A stretch of 64,000 bases of DNA from Favolaschia claudopus (taxonomy: Eukaryota > Basidiomycota > Agaricomycetes > Agaricales > Mycenaceae): NCBI GenBank assembly GCA_037176885.1, contig JAWWNJ010000037.1, positions 186,001 to 250,000 on the forward strand, written 5' to 3'. Under the pieces are notes generated by a model. The model saw nothing but the letters and a program-made list of their open reading frames with translations, did not search any database and was not told where the DNA came from. Of this stretch, positions 24,503 through 35,321 are shown piece by piece (position 1 is the stretch's first letter; each line of letters opens with the position of its first letter). The position numbers and the translations under genes are program-made.

Positions 24503-26747
24503 ATGTCACAGACAGAGGTTCAATCTGCATTCGCGGAGGAGAAACTGGGTTGGAATGGGTAAGTGTCAATGCATTTCTGCTGGAACACTCTTATTGCTCA
24601 GTATCCACCTCATAGTTACGTTGAATGGGAAAGCTATCCGGAGAAGAAAGCACTGGCTACAAAGATTTTGAAACAACAGAAATTCACGCCGATCCCTGGT
24701 GAGTTGCACTTCCAAACTCCGATGTAAACATCACCTCACATCGTATACAATTTTTTCAGAATTTCAATTCGTTCCTCTGCCCAGTACCAACCCGATCTTA
24801 ATCGGGTATCGCTGGAAAGAATATCACGAAGCCCTCGGTCTCAAGAGTATCGTTGACTTCAGTTGGAAGACAGTCCTTGAGGAAAAGCCGGATCTTCTTC
24901 ACGTTTTGGATTTTCCTTACAACGGGGAGACGACTAGGGAGCAGCTTCTTCTCGGGAAGATTACGGACAATAAATACCACTTGTTGCGTCTCGTCTCCCT
25001 TCCAAAGTCGTCAGAATATTACCGCTAACTCAGCTCCACGCAGCGTCCGCAATCATGGAGGTATGCCGGATATTCAGGAAGATGTTTTTGAATTGGAGAT
25101 TGGTGGCCTGGTCAATGAAAGTGTTAAGCTGTCGTTGAAGGATCTCAAGGACCCCGCCAAATTCCCGTTCGTTCAGGCCCTTTATAATAGAACTTCAATT
25201 GTTAATATCGCCACAGCCAAGTGGAAGTCACCGTTACCTTGCAATGTAGCGGAACGGTAGGCTCTCCAACGTCCTCGTCTAGTTGGTCTGAACTTAATTT
25301 TTTACCTAGCGACGTGTCGAACAAATTGTTCAGTACCCTGGCGATGGAGATGAGCTTATCAACGCACCTTGGGGTAAGAGGGTCGATTTATAGCATATAA
25401 CCACATTCACTCACATTGATTCAGGCGAAGGAGCGATGTCAGTTCTGTTTTGAGGCATCAGCTTAATGTTGACATATCTTCAGCGGCACGGCTGTCTACC
25501 GTGGGGTGCCGCTCAAGAAAGTGCTCAAACTCGCCTGTGGCGGCGTCGACCCCGAATGCCAGCATCTCGAGTTCATCGGCGCGGACACCTATTTCAAGTG
25601 ATTTGGACTCAACCTCGAACTGCTCTGAATTATAATATCACTGACGGGTGGTTCCAGGAAAAACAACGTCTTCAACTATGCCGTCTCCGTTCCGTGGCGG
25701 AAGGTGCGGAACAACGAAGAGGTGATACTGGCGTGGGAGATGAACGGCAAGCCGCTGCCCAAATCGCACGGGGCCCCGCTGCGCGTGGTCGTTACGGGTT
25801 ATATTGGGGCGAGGAGCTGCAAGTGGGTGTATCGGATCAATGCGCTGAGGGAACCCAGTATGGGTCCGGTGCAGGCTCAAGAATATTTGTATTATACGTC
25901 GCAGGTAGGTCCGAGCATCTTGCTGATAACGATGGTGCATCAAGCTCAAGTCGAATTGGCTAGATCGGAAAGCAGAATACCAAATATTCGAATGGGTTTT
26001 CTATTCAGCAGATGCCTGTTTCGTGAGTTCTATTCGGTTTCGGTTTCGTGTGTTGAACATTGATTCAATTTGGGTAATATGCAGGAGCGCTATCATTTCG
26101 CCGAAAGACCGTCAGGTTATTGAGCACGATGGCAAAATCACTCTCAAAGGATGGGCGTATTCCGGTGGCGGCAACTGGGTCGAGAGAGTCGAAGTGTCGC
26201 CTGATGGGTGGGTGAATTTGTATCATCATGATAGCTACTAATCAATTGATCGCAGGGGGAGTGTTTGGTACGCTGTTGATCAGGAGAATATGACGGAGAA
26301 AGTACGTTGATTCCTTAAGTAACTCAAGTAGACATTTTCCTGATAAGGGATTTTTAGCACTACCACGCTTGGCGTCTTTGGACGATCGACATCCCCGTCG
26401 ACGCTGAGGGCTGGTTGGAATTCTGCGTTCGTACTTGGGATTCATCAAATAACACCGAGCCCACCTTTGTGCGATCTGCGTGGAAGTACGTACCTTGTCC
26501 GTCTTGTCTTTACTCTCGATCTTATCTCTTAACTAATAGCTGGGACCTCCACGTAACCTCCTCTTGCCATCGCATCAAGTTATATAGTGTTAATCGTACT
26601 CGGCCCGCAACAATGGCGCGGTTGAAGGAGCTTGAGGCCCGCGGGGAGGGGATCGAGCCGCTTTCGCATCCGTTGGAATATCAGCTGGAGAGAACGGAGG
26701 AGTACCTCGAGAATTGCAGGAAGTATCCGAGGGAACCACTGAATTAA
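24503..26747 (+). CDS. Sulfite oxidase-type molybdopterin enzyme
   Basis: Molybdenum-cofactor oxidoreductase of the sulfite oxidase family. The protein begins MSQTEVQSAFAEEKLGWNG. It shows the Moco domain start YHFVRNHGGMPDI, the catalytic-cysteine segment VTLQCSGTRR, INAPWGEGAIGTAVYRGVPL, LEFIGAD, NYAVSVPWRKV and GAPLRVVVTGYIGARSCKWV. The C-terminal dimerisation domain has VERVEVSPDG, WYAVDQEN, HYHAWRLWTIDIPV and WNWDLHVTSSCHRIKL. No cytochrome b5 domain or transit peptide is seen, so it resembles the plant/peroxisomal-type layout. The C-terminus (KYPREPLN) is not a PTS1 signal. About ten introns. Likely role is sulfite to sulfate oxidation; substrate is inferred from family. Confidence 0.9.
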
Positions 26748-26989
26748 AGCGAACAGTTTGCTATGCACCGAACAAATTCTCATGGGGGTACATATGTACT
26801 GTATTTACGAGATGTGATCTTGTAACTGAGATTTCTTCTGCTTGGGGCTGAGACTTGACTAAACGGTATTCCCGTTGAAGCGGATATGAGAATTCTCCGA
26901 GCATTTCCTGAGCAGAGAAAGCCAAGTGACCCGCCCTCTGAGCCGCGTCGAAAATGTTTGCTTCGTCAACCATTATTCGACACCCAAAC

Positions 26990-28448
26990 GGGCAAAGTGA
27001 AATTGCCGCCCTGGCGGCAGTGGGGCGGCAATAAATTCTTGTACAACGTCGAGGTCGGAAACAGCGGCCTCTGTGTATTGTTCACATACGACGGCGTCTT
27101 CTACTTGGAATAGTAAGCAAAAGTATGTATATGTTGCAAAAGAATCGTTGTATTTTCATGGCGGAGTCTACATACACCGCAGGTACGAGGACCATTGTAT
27201 GTAGCGTCTGTTTATAAGAGACTAGCAAATTCGCTGTTGTGGGGGGCGGCAACTTATGATATGCTAATTACTATCTGTAAAGATACAGAAAGCCGCTTTG
27301 AATACGTATTCAAAGTTAGAATAGATCTCATTGCCAGCGCCGATGAGAACCGCCCATTTTGGTCATAATGTTGAATCTCGCATACACATAGACTCGTGAC
27401 CAGTCTGCTACGCGAGGCCGACAATTGTGGCAAGCACGTCAGGCGTAGTAGACTGGTACTTCTCGGGACAGCCCCAAGGGCTGTCGCGGAGTCTGAAATT
27501 CTTGGGTGGTGCCGGCTACCGGCCGATTGATGCGACTTCGTCACTGCTGCGTGACACTATGTGACTCACCAATGGCGAAGCCGCCAATTACCATTTCTTT
27601 TGCCACGTAGACGCTCAACTAAATACATAGATATATAGTAGCATTGTATCAGAATGTCATGAGGCATTTATTTGAGCTTAAATGCAACATTTTTGAGGGA
27701 AAAGGACCTCATTGATCTGGCCCACTCAAAAAATTCAAACTCCGCGACAGCCCTTGGGGCTGTCCCGAGAAGTACCAGTCTACTACGCCTGACGTGCTTG
27801 CCACAATTGTCGGCCTCGCGTAGCAGACTGGTTACGAGTCTAGCATACACACCTAATATACGCCACACGCGAGTAATTTCGTTGGAAATGACATACCATG
27901 TTACTATATTTACACTGTACCGATTCTGTCAGTCTCCAACGAATTGGTCGTTCCATTATGCCGCTTCAAAACTTCAACAATGATAATCGGCGGCCCACTG
28001 TCAGCTTGTCAGCTTCCAGAAAAATATGCTTTGCTTTCAAGTACCACAGTCTTCCTAACAAGAGTCTCGCAGAATCCCGTGTTGTTTAGACCTGCATTGC
28101 CGAGGGGAGGCGGGCTTGTGAATCACGACCAGCTGTGAAAGCAAGAAGTATCGCTGTTGAACCAATGTTGAACTCGGAGGGAAGGTGAGCTTGGGGGTCT
28201 CAGATTCATGCAGCTCAAGATCTCAGTGGATTACTTGACATCGTTGAATTGCTAACGAAGTAGAAGTTGATAATAGGCCGATATTCAATCCAAGTTGACA
28301 ATCCAGAAATGGGCGGTAGCGTGTTGGCAGCGTGACTTGAGCGTGACAAGCGTGTTGGCGGCAATGTTCCCGTTGGGGCGGCAATTTATGGCAAAGGGCG
28401 GCAATTGGCGGTCGTATGGCGGCAATTGGCGGCACTTTCACCGAGCCC
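26990..28448. mobile_element. Non-autonomous DNA transposon with 9-bp target duplication
   Basis: A 1,459-base element. Left end GGGCAAAGTGAAATTGCCGCC (21 bases) matches the inverted right end at 28428-28448 at 17 of 21 positions. The flanks are a perfect 9-base direct repeat CACCCAAAC (26981-26989 and 28449-28457) directly abutting both ends, as a target-site duplication should. Subterminal GGCGGCAAT/TTGCCGCC motifs repeat several times at both ends. There is no transposase ORF. 9-bp duplications are characteristic of Mutator-like elements; 8-bp superfamilies (hAT, KDZ) fit less well. A separate 120-bp palindrome lies inside. Confidence 0.88.
27389..27842. repeat. Near-perfect inverted repeat (foldback) inside the transposon
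   Basis: Arms 27389-27512 and about 27719-27842 are reverse complements with only a few mismatches or indels over about 120 bases, separated by about 206 bases. The transcript could fold into a long hairpin. Conserved inner blocks include CGCGAGGCCGACAATTGTGG and GGGACAGCCCCAAGGGCTGT, the latter itself palindromic. Confidence 0.9.
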
Positions 28449-29202
28449 CACCCAAACTCGGCCGCCGGCGAACAGTGTTTGCCCAAATTTAGATTGCTTT
28501 CCCACGGTTCAATAGTTTCGAGGTTGACAACGTCCTTGCAACGTCCTCAACCGAACTTAGTTTACGACCTCATACTCTGAAAATCAAATTCCAGGCAAAT
28601 ATGCAGCTGTACCTTCAATTGCAGATAAGTAATGGACTTATCTGAGAGCATCTGAGCTTCCCTCCTACGGTGACAAAGAGTAACAAGTATAGTACCGTAA
28701 GTTCAATATGCGTTTCTTGTTACGTTCTTGGATACACTATGAAGCTTCCAGTAAATTTTCAATCATTGTATATAGATTGTCCAAGACTCCTTTTTACCGT
28801 TCAGTCCGTGTTGAATTCGAACCTAAATTTGAACCAGTCCTTACGTCATCGAATGTTTTCACGGTCCGGCATCCGCGTCAAACGAGACCATCCCTACACC
28901 CTCGCAGGTTCAGACGTTCAAACTCGAAGAAAATGAGCGGATGATATCGCAAAGAATATTCTGCATCGCAGTGCAATCAACCAGTTAGATTTCTCGGCGT
29001 TTTTTCTGCCAACGGACACGGCGAACTAAAAAAAGGTTTTGTTGCCACAAGCTATTTTTGGCGGATACTTACCCCTGCGTCATGACATCCACGAGGCGGC
29101 CCTCGGCCTTATAAGACCTAGGCTAGCCTTGATGCTGCGCTCCCACCAAACCATCCCTTTCTCCCCGCCCCGTCTCCACACTCCCCCGCCCCAAACAATA
29201 TT
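28449..29202. other. Intergenic, no gene seen
   Basis: Starts with the right copy of the transposon target duplication. No coding signal is recognised. The last about 60 bases (29150-29200) are C-rich and pyrimidine-dominated, as in strong fungal promoters, and precede the Cys-rich gene. Confidence 0.45.
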
Positions 29203-29783
29203 ATGTCTGCCCCTGCCAAAGCTACCACCTCCCAGCCTCAGGCTACCGAGATGAGTGGGTCCTTTTAGCGTCGAGCTTTCCTTCATGTATGCCGACGACT
29301 GCTCTAGACGTCATGAACGTCTCTGCCCCGGTAGCTAAGGACGGTACTAGCTGCAAGCACGGCCAGCAATGTGAGCACGAATGTGCCAACAAGCAGAAAG
29401 CCTCTCGGATGCGTGGTGGAGGCGCCGGAAAGGTGTGTCGGTATCGTACGATTCGCCTTCTCACGATCTCACGAATGCTTGCTTTGAATTGTAGGACTGC
29501 TTCATGGGCAAGTCTCGCGGCTCTTGATTTGTCCCTCGAATACTTATCGTTGTCTGTACACAGGCATGCTAGGCTGCTTCCTCTGCTTCGGTACGTTTTT
29601 TTCGAATTACTTAGCATTTGCTAACGTATCCTTTCATAATCATAACCATATTCATTAGAATGCTGCGAGGTTAGTTACCTCGCTCATTCGTCCATTCATT
29701 CATCTACTTATTTCACTCTCACACAGGGCTGCTGCGAATGCATCGCCGATATCGTCTGTTGCCCATGCGAGATGTGCTGCTAA
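29203..29783 (+). CDS. Small Cys-rich protein (CYSTM-like)
   Basis: Encodes about 93 residues in six exons. An Ala/Thr/Gln-rich N-terminus (MSAPAKATTSQPQATEM) is followed by SCKHGQQCEHECANKQKASR, then a compact Cys-rich hydrophobic C-terminus containing MLGCFLCFECCEGCCECIAD and ending CCPCEMCC. This layout resembles the cysteine-rich transmembrane module (CYSTM) of small stress-tolerance proteins; a metallothionein-like role is an alternative. The third intron (29508-29563) begins with GCAAGT, a GC-AG intron. Only that boundary gives FMG/MLGC in frame. Small terminal exons make automatic prediction likely to miss it. Stop is TAA at 29781. Confidence 0.75.
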
Positions 29784-30638
29784 GCGGCGCTGACTTTCCG
29801 AGTCAACGGACCTGAAATTTAATTCAAAGCCTGCTACCTACCTACCTATGTATCTTAAGTTACTAGACCTTGTCATCGCTGTTTGTGTCCGGAATTCTCT
29901 CGATTTCATGATGATGGGTGAATTTCCCGTATACTTAGACTGCACGGTGCGGGACCCCTGGTCAAAGTCGAATGTTGAATGTTGAACCTGGGTTGAACCG
30001 TGGACACCCATTCGCTCATCCGTCAATCGAATGGCGTTTCCTCGTCTTGGCTGCTTGGCGGGATTGTGTCGATCAGGTGGCTGTACGGCGGATCAACTTT
30101 CGTGTAATCCACTGTTTTCACCAATGGTTCAAGCAATCGAGCCGGAGAAAACGGCCTTGACATGCTGGAGCCTCGGATCGAGAAACTTTACTCAATGAGC
30201 AATGTGCAATGAGCATGGACTTTTCTTTTCTTTGCAGCTTTGTCGTGTATGGGGAAGACACTTGACGAGATGAAACTGAACTTGAGAGACCAGACGACGT
30301 ATACATTCTACCAGGCCCTTGCTTCGGCTAGCAGTTCTGGTGCTAGTAGCGGTTCGTGTGCGCGGTACAGTCATATTCAAAAGTTACGTCCACGATGGTA
30401 TGCTGTAGAGTGTGGGGATTAGAGGCGTCAGAGAATTGGGACAGGGTTCACTCACGCTCTGAACAGAACTCGAAGCATATCGTTCGAGTCACTACAATTG
30501 CAATGAATTGCACAAAAACAAGAGCAAATTTTCCTGGCCATCAAGTTCACAAAGATACGATCCGCCAGCTTAATCGTGTACCACAATCGGAACCTGTCGA
30601 CGATTCCGAGGTTACTGTAACCGCAGAGGATTTAAATT
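29784..30638. other. Intergenic, no gene seen
   Basis: 855 bases between the Cys-rich gene and the 3' end of the minus-strand SEN15 copy. CCTACCTACCTA near 29838 is a short tetranucleotide repeat. No coding signal is seen. Confidence 0.45.
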
Positions 30639-31215
30639 TTACACCTGTGGCTTGACAATCCCACGGCTAAGCTTGTAATAAACAATCGAAGCGTCGTCGG
30701 AGGTAATCGCGAGGTAAATTTCTTGTGGGTTCGACAGGAGAGCGAAAGCTGCCGTCAGCCTCCACAGAATGAGTCACGATGGGGGAGACATAAATGAAAC
30801 AACGCACCACCCAAAAGACACTGTCTCTGCGAGCGAACATGGCACAACGTACGATATAATGTCCTATAAGTAGTTGATATCGAGAATGTAAACAACGAGC
30901 CAATGAAGAGAAGTCGATGAAAAGACAAACAGTTTTAGGTTTCTTGCCCGAAATCGCAGCCCGTGAGATGCCTTCCAAGTCAATCAATTCAATCTCCGTC
31001 CATTGCTGTACTGAAGCCGGGTCAGAATCATCGACTGTGTCGTTATCATAGCAAGCCCGCACCAAGCACGATGTCGTTGTAAGCCTGAAAAATACTTCCA
31101 GCGGCGCGGGGATATTTAGGAAGCACATGCGCGAGAGCAGGGTACTATCATATGCATTCAATCAGAGTGGTTCGTTTCACGAAGAATTTGCAGCAACGGA
31201 TGGGTGTGCTTGCAT
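30639..31215 (-). CDS. SEN15: tRNA-splicing endonuclease subunit SEN15, copy a
   Basis: Structural subunit of the heterotetrameric tRNA-splicing endonuclease. Five exons give 118 residues: MQAHPS, YPALAHVLPKYPRAAGSIFQ AYNDIVL, VQQWTEIELIDLEGISRAAI, KKPKTDIISYVVPCSLAETV SFGW, and LTAAFALLSNPQEIYLAITS DDASIVYYKLSRGIVKPQV. The last block (SDDxSIVYYKLSxGIVKP) is the Sen15 hallmark. Exon 1 codes only six residues before an intron that starts at GTTGCTGC; this start was chosen because the same exon exists in the second copy. Reading straight through from the ATG at 31128 gives a different, non-homologous frame, so naive ORF calling mis-assigns it. It lies downstream of TM1 on the same strand. Confidence 0.87.
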
Positions 31216-31474
31216 TATTTTGAATTTCGAGGTGGAGGTTCGGGAAGGGAGTGTGACTGATGTGACTCGGCGCGTCAGTGACGATCACGCGGCATGTTTC
31301 CGGATTGCCTTTTTTGGTTGAAGTTTGATTGAAGTGCACGCTTAACGACGGTAAATATTGAGGAAAAGTAGCTTCGATACAGTTTACGATATGCTCAAGT
31401 AGGAGAGCATTCCCAGGCACAGCAGTATAGCACAAGCATCAGAGAAGAACAAGCGAGAAAACAAATCAACAAAT

Positions 31475-32228
31475 CTAGCAATTCCTACACGCTAGGAAGC
31501 GATGCCTCGTCAGGAAACTTCACAGAAACAGAGCGGAAAACACACCAGTATTGTCCGCAACAAAAAGTCGGGCGAGATTGACGCGCATCTCAATTGGTGC
31601 AGTTTAGTTATAGCCGTATTTGAGTAGAACAGATTCATACTGGGAGATATGAAATGGTCGAGTACAACTTGTGTTGCCTTGATATCTTCAGTAAATTTTC
31701 TCTGGTGTTCCGCCTCAATTATGAGCTGCACCAAATCACTAAGTGGCTGCGCTGAATACAGGAACCAGAATTATAGTACCTGAACGGCAATTACGATTTC
31801 CTTGACTTTCTCAGTCGATTGGCGGAGGTCCCGGGAAAGTAAGCGGTAGGTTTTCCAGTCAAGCGTTCTCGAATTCAATATGCGGCATTGAATCATTGAA
31901 GCTGAACGCTTGACTCTGCGAATCGAGAGTGAATGAGTGGGTGCGTATGAGAGGAACCTTGAACGCACTCCAATAGCTTAACACTTTCCTCTGTGATACC
32001 AAGAAGATCGAGGGAACAGAGCTGTTTAGCCTCTTGAATAATGTCCTCAGTCTCCTTGATAGCAACTTGGAGGTAGCGGACTTGAACTGAAGGACGCCCG
32101 AGGTGCCCGGCGTAGAGAACACCAACCCCTGCAACGACACCAACAGCCATGTAGCGAAGTGTGTTGTTTGGAATAAGGGAGAGCGACGCCAGCAATAAGG
32201 AAGACTGTAGTTGGGGTATCGTGGCCAT
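31475..32228 (-). CDS. TM1: small membrane/helical protein, lineage-specific family
   Basis: Founder-type copy of an unrecognised six-member family. Exon 1 (start 32228, MATIPQLQSSLLLASLSLIP) has LxSLxLIPNNTLRYMAVG and a Gly/Val-rich membrane segment (VVAGVGVLYAGHL). Then come charged helices (VAIKETEDIIQEAKQLC, ITEESVKLLE). Exon 2 is VKRSASMIQCRILNSRTLDW KTYRLLSRDLRQSTEKVK. Exon 3 is LIIEAEHQRKFTEDIKATQV VLDH. A short exon 4 (TCRNC then TAG at 31475) is proposed because the acceptor and these residues are conserved in TM5, whereas the read-through tail (stop at 31510) is not. Likely single-pass membrane protein with amphipathic or coiled-coil tail. Function unknown. Confidence 0.78.
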
Positions 32229-32529
32229 GGGAGGAGGAAGAGATTGTGGGCGACTGGCAGTGTGCTTCTGAAGCAATGTATTTATCTGTTTGTGTTTAGT
32301 TCTGGTGTTTGATATTGTTGAACGGAGCGAGGCCGACTTCGAATTTGCTCCCACGGCGAAACTCCGAGTCGTTCTCGTCTCGCGTGGTCGGCCCGAGTCA
32401 GACACGTAATTCTTGGCTCAATGTTGAATTCTGTTTCCAGTTGAACCCTTGGATTGAGATTCCTAATTCACTGACTCAGTGGTGTTGTGTTTTCAAAATA
32501 CAATCCAGTTCCTGCACCCCTAATTCGGC

Positions 32530-32790
32530 GATGCCTAGCTTGCGAGAAGTAAATGGTAGTATGGGAAATCGGGACTTTTCCTCTGAATCTGTATAGCTTT
32601 TCCTGGCCCAAGCGTGGTTCACGAGTCTGATCAGCTTGAATAGCGGAGCAGCGGCTCGGCACCGATGGCTATCTTGCGAGAGAATGGGAAATCCGATAGG
32701 ACTTTTCCTCTGAATCTGTATAGCTTTTCCCGGGCCAAGCGTGCCAGTCCACGAGTCTGATCAACTTGAATAGCGGAGCGGCGGCTCGGG
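32530..32790. repeat. Tandem direct duplication, about 130 bases x2
   Basis: 32530-32663 and 32664-32790 are head-to-tail copies with small indels; both contain ACTTTTCCTCTGAATCTGTA and end in TAGCGGAGC.GCGGCTCGG. They lie between TM1 and TM2 in the duplicated region. No coding role is seen. Confidence 0.88.
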
Positions 32791-32989
32791 ACCCGAGCTT
32801 GTTTCCGAATGGAGAAGCAGATGAGCGACGTGCCGACATGATGAATTCAGTTCAACGCTTTGGCTACGTTCGGCGTGCTCGGCGGAACACTGTGACTTTT
32901 CGGAAATCTGATTTTTCAGAAACTAGTGGCTCGAGAAGAAATGACAAAGACGGCACAAAGTCAGTCAAAGCGCGAAAATAAATCCAGCC

Positions 32990-33120
32990 TTTAGCACCTT
33001 CTATTCTTGAAGACCTCAGTTCTAGTTGCTCGAGCCAGTCTATGTGACCGAACGCGTCCGTGACAATCATGTGCAATGTTCGCGAGTTCCCTTTTTTGGT
33101 TGATTAATATTCGTTCATGT
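32990..33120 (-). pseudogene. SEN15 promoter relic beside TM2
   Basis: Sequence around 33046-33108 (CGCGTCCGTGACAATCATGTG followed by CCCTTTTTTGGTTGATTAAT) resembles the region just upstream of SEN15 copy a (31281-31330: CGCGTCAGTGACGATCACGC then GCCTTTTTTGGTTGAAG). It sits at the equivalent place downstream of TM2, but no SEN15 coding sequence remains. Interpreted as what is left of a decayed SEN15 copy. Confidence 0.55.
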
Positions 33121-33337
33121 CGAGCTCGTTCCAAGTTCGTTCTCATACCAATGACAATAAAAAGGTGAAGATTGAATTGACATGCCCGTAGTCGCGCAGA
33201 AACACAGCAAAATAAATAGAAAAGGGACACTCGGATTTTCAGACTTGATAAGAAAAGTCTCAGTGAACAGTGCCTGTTGAAAGTAAAGACATATTCAACC
33301 TCACGGATACGGCCCCTTCGGAGGGATTCGAGATTTG

Positions 33338-33967
33338 TTAACAGTAGCTCAGCGACATTCCGACCATGGCCATAGCGGGTGATCCCCGAATGGCTAACAC
33401 AGTCTGCGTCGCGTTGATATCCTCAGTGAACTTTCGCTGGCGCTCCGCCTCCATGATGAGCTGTCATGAGAGCAATAAGTGATGATGAGTGTCGAGAAGA
33501 GTGCATCATACTTGAACAGCAGTTCTAATCTTCTTTATCTTGTTTGTAGCTTCGGCGAGATCCTTATTGACGGCACGATAGTACCTCCAGGTGAAGCCAC
33601 TTGAATCAAGGATGCGACATTGGATGATTGAAGCCCAACGCTTCATCCTGGGAGTCATCGATCAACGCGCAGCCGAAGGACAGGAAAGAAAATGCCAAAT
33701 GCACTCCAATAATTTGACGCTTTCTTCAGTGAGACTTAAAACGTCCCGTGCACAAAATTCCTTGGCTTCGCGAATAACTTGTTCTGTTTCTTCGATCCCT
33801 GACACGAGGCGGCGGTGCTGGACTGAAAGACGCTTGAGGTGCAGGGAATAGATAACGCCAACCCCTGCAGCGAGACCAACAGCTGTGTAGCGAAGACCGT
33901 CGTTCGGAATCAAGGACAACAACCCCACAAGTAAGGAGCACTGGATCTGAGAGAATGCGTCCGACAT
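33338..33967 (-). CDS. TM2: member of the small membrane/helical family
   Basis: Same architecture as TM1. Exon 1 starts MSDAFSQIQCSLLVGLLSLI and continues PNDGLRYTAVGLAAGVGVIY, then EETEQVIREAKEFCARDVLS LTEESVKLLE. Exon 2 is MKRWASIIQCRILDSSGFTW RYYRAV. Exon 3 is LIMEAERQRKFTEDINATQT VLA, ending MAMVGMSLSYC. The three introns match those of TM1 in position and phase except that no fourth exon is evident. It is most similar to TM4 (shared SFSQ/AFSQ start, LIPND, AKEFC.RDVL). A TATAAAG at 34000-34006 (minus strand) lies about 35 bases upstream of the start codon. Function unknown. Confidence 0.77.
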
Positions 33968-33999
33968 GAAGCTTGAAAGTATGATTGAGAAAGTGCAGG

Positions 34000-34006
34000 C
34001 TTTATA
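34000..34006 (-). promoter_or_regulatory. TATA box of TM2
   Basis: TATAAAG on the minus strand, about 35 bases before the TM2 start codon, implying a very short leader or that translation starts slightly downstream. Confidence 0.45.
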
Positions 34007-34959
34007 CCACAGGGACCCCGGGGATTCGAGCTCGGTGCCTAGAAATGGAAAGAAAGTGTCGGAAGAATCTTTAGATTCACGGGCTATTGTTTTGTCAAGC
34101 GTTGTTAAGCCGGTGGCTGTGCTGTTGTCCGGGGAGCAGCCTTGTGTCGGATCATACCGTGAAGTACCTCTTGGACAACGAACCCAGAAAAGTTGCCGTC
34201 TGCAAAACTGTTCAGTGCGCCAGCGATAATGTGAACATTCAATCCTCATAACACAGTGATTGCCGCTCGCAGAGATTGCAGCTTATGACCTGATATCACT
34301 GTGCAGCATGTGAGCGAATTGCCTGGTAGGCTACTTAGTACTAGGCGCTTGTTTGGATTTAGAGTCTGAAGCGAAGAAGTCAAGGGACGTACTTATTGTG
34401 GTCCTTGAAGCATCCCACTCAGAGCACGGTCACGGTCTTGTCTTTAGGAGGAGGAGGAGGATCTGTCACTTCTGTGGCGCAGACGTTGCGCAGACGGGAT
34501 GCATTTTGGAATATTAATATTCCTCTAAAGCGACAAAAGGCGCATTAAAGTCAGCTCGAACGCGGCGCAGAATACACTAGTATACCCCAGATAGCTAGGA
34601 ATCGCCTCAGAGAACCGTCGTTGACGGCAAATCCCCAGCTCACCCTCACCGATGAAAGGATAGACGGGTTTGTTCTTCGGCCACGATTTGATGTCATTTG
34701 AGTTGCCATTGAGCGTTTCAAGATACGTCCATTTCTAGCCCTAGAGCCTGTCCTAGGTCTGCTTCCAGCCTGTTCATGTGGCAATGCCCAGCACGACGTC
34801 CGAGTCGTCGCGTTGTCGACGCAGAATCCACGACATGGCGATATGGGAGATTCAAAGCATTGGACAGTCTGGAGTCACTAGATTAACTTCCGGCGGCGGC
34901 TCAAGGGAGTTTGAAAAGTGAAGCAGGATACCACTCATAGTCAAAATTCATCTCCAGAG

Positions 34960-35125
34960 AATCTCAACCACAGATGAGTGTGCTGTATTTCAAATTTTCG
35001 TGATGGAGGATTGGTTGACGGAGTGTCACGATGGTCAGACAACACGTGACGTGAAATCACGCGTTTAGCACGCGCAATGTTTCTGACTTACCTTTTTCGG
35101 TCCATAAACCCGGCGCGTTTGCTTT
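34960..35125 (-). pseudogene. SEN15 5'-end relic beside TM3
   Basis: Aligns with the promoter and first exon of SEN15 copy a (31200-31330) on the same strand: GATGAGTGTGCTGTATTTCA corresponds to GATGGGTGTGCTTGCATTAT, and ATCACGCG...GCAATGTTTC.GACT..CTTTTTCGGT corresponds to ATCACGCGGCATGTTTCCGG followed by CTTTTTTGGT. The start codon position is altered, so it cannot be used. The rest of the gene is absent. Supports an ancestral TM-SEN15 pair at this site too. Confidence 0.6.
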
Positions 35126-35321
35126 ATGTCGGCGACTATAAATAGATCGGAAGACGGAACAAAAGTCACTACATATCATCAACATTAATAGCAGTCGTAA
35201 CATTCTAGGGATAGCAGGCGTAGCATTGACAACATAGCAACTTGAAAGCAAAATATGGTAGAAAAAAACTGCAACACAGAACCCAGCTTATAGCGGCTAG
35301 ACGCTAAGCAATGGTCAGAAT

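Larger units (their letters stand above)
30639..32420 (-). repeat. Left arm of inverted segmental duplication (SEN15 + TM1)
   Basis: This segment, read on the minus strand, matches 43172-44924 on the plus strand from the TM gene promoter (TGAGCCAAGAAT, CTCGGGCCGACCACGCGAGA) through both genes to the SEN15 stop. The leaders just before the TM start codons are essentially identical for over 100 bases, while coding parts differ at roughly one residue in ten. Confidence 0.88.

Noticed and set aside
26990..28448. Assignment of the transposon to the KDZ or hAT superfamily
   Set aside because: Those make 8-bp target duplications; here a 9-bp duplication directly abuts the ends. No transposase is present to decide.
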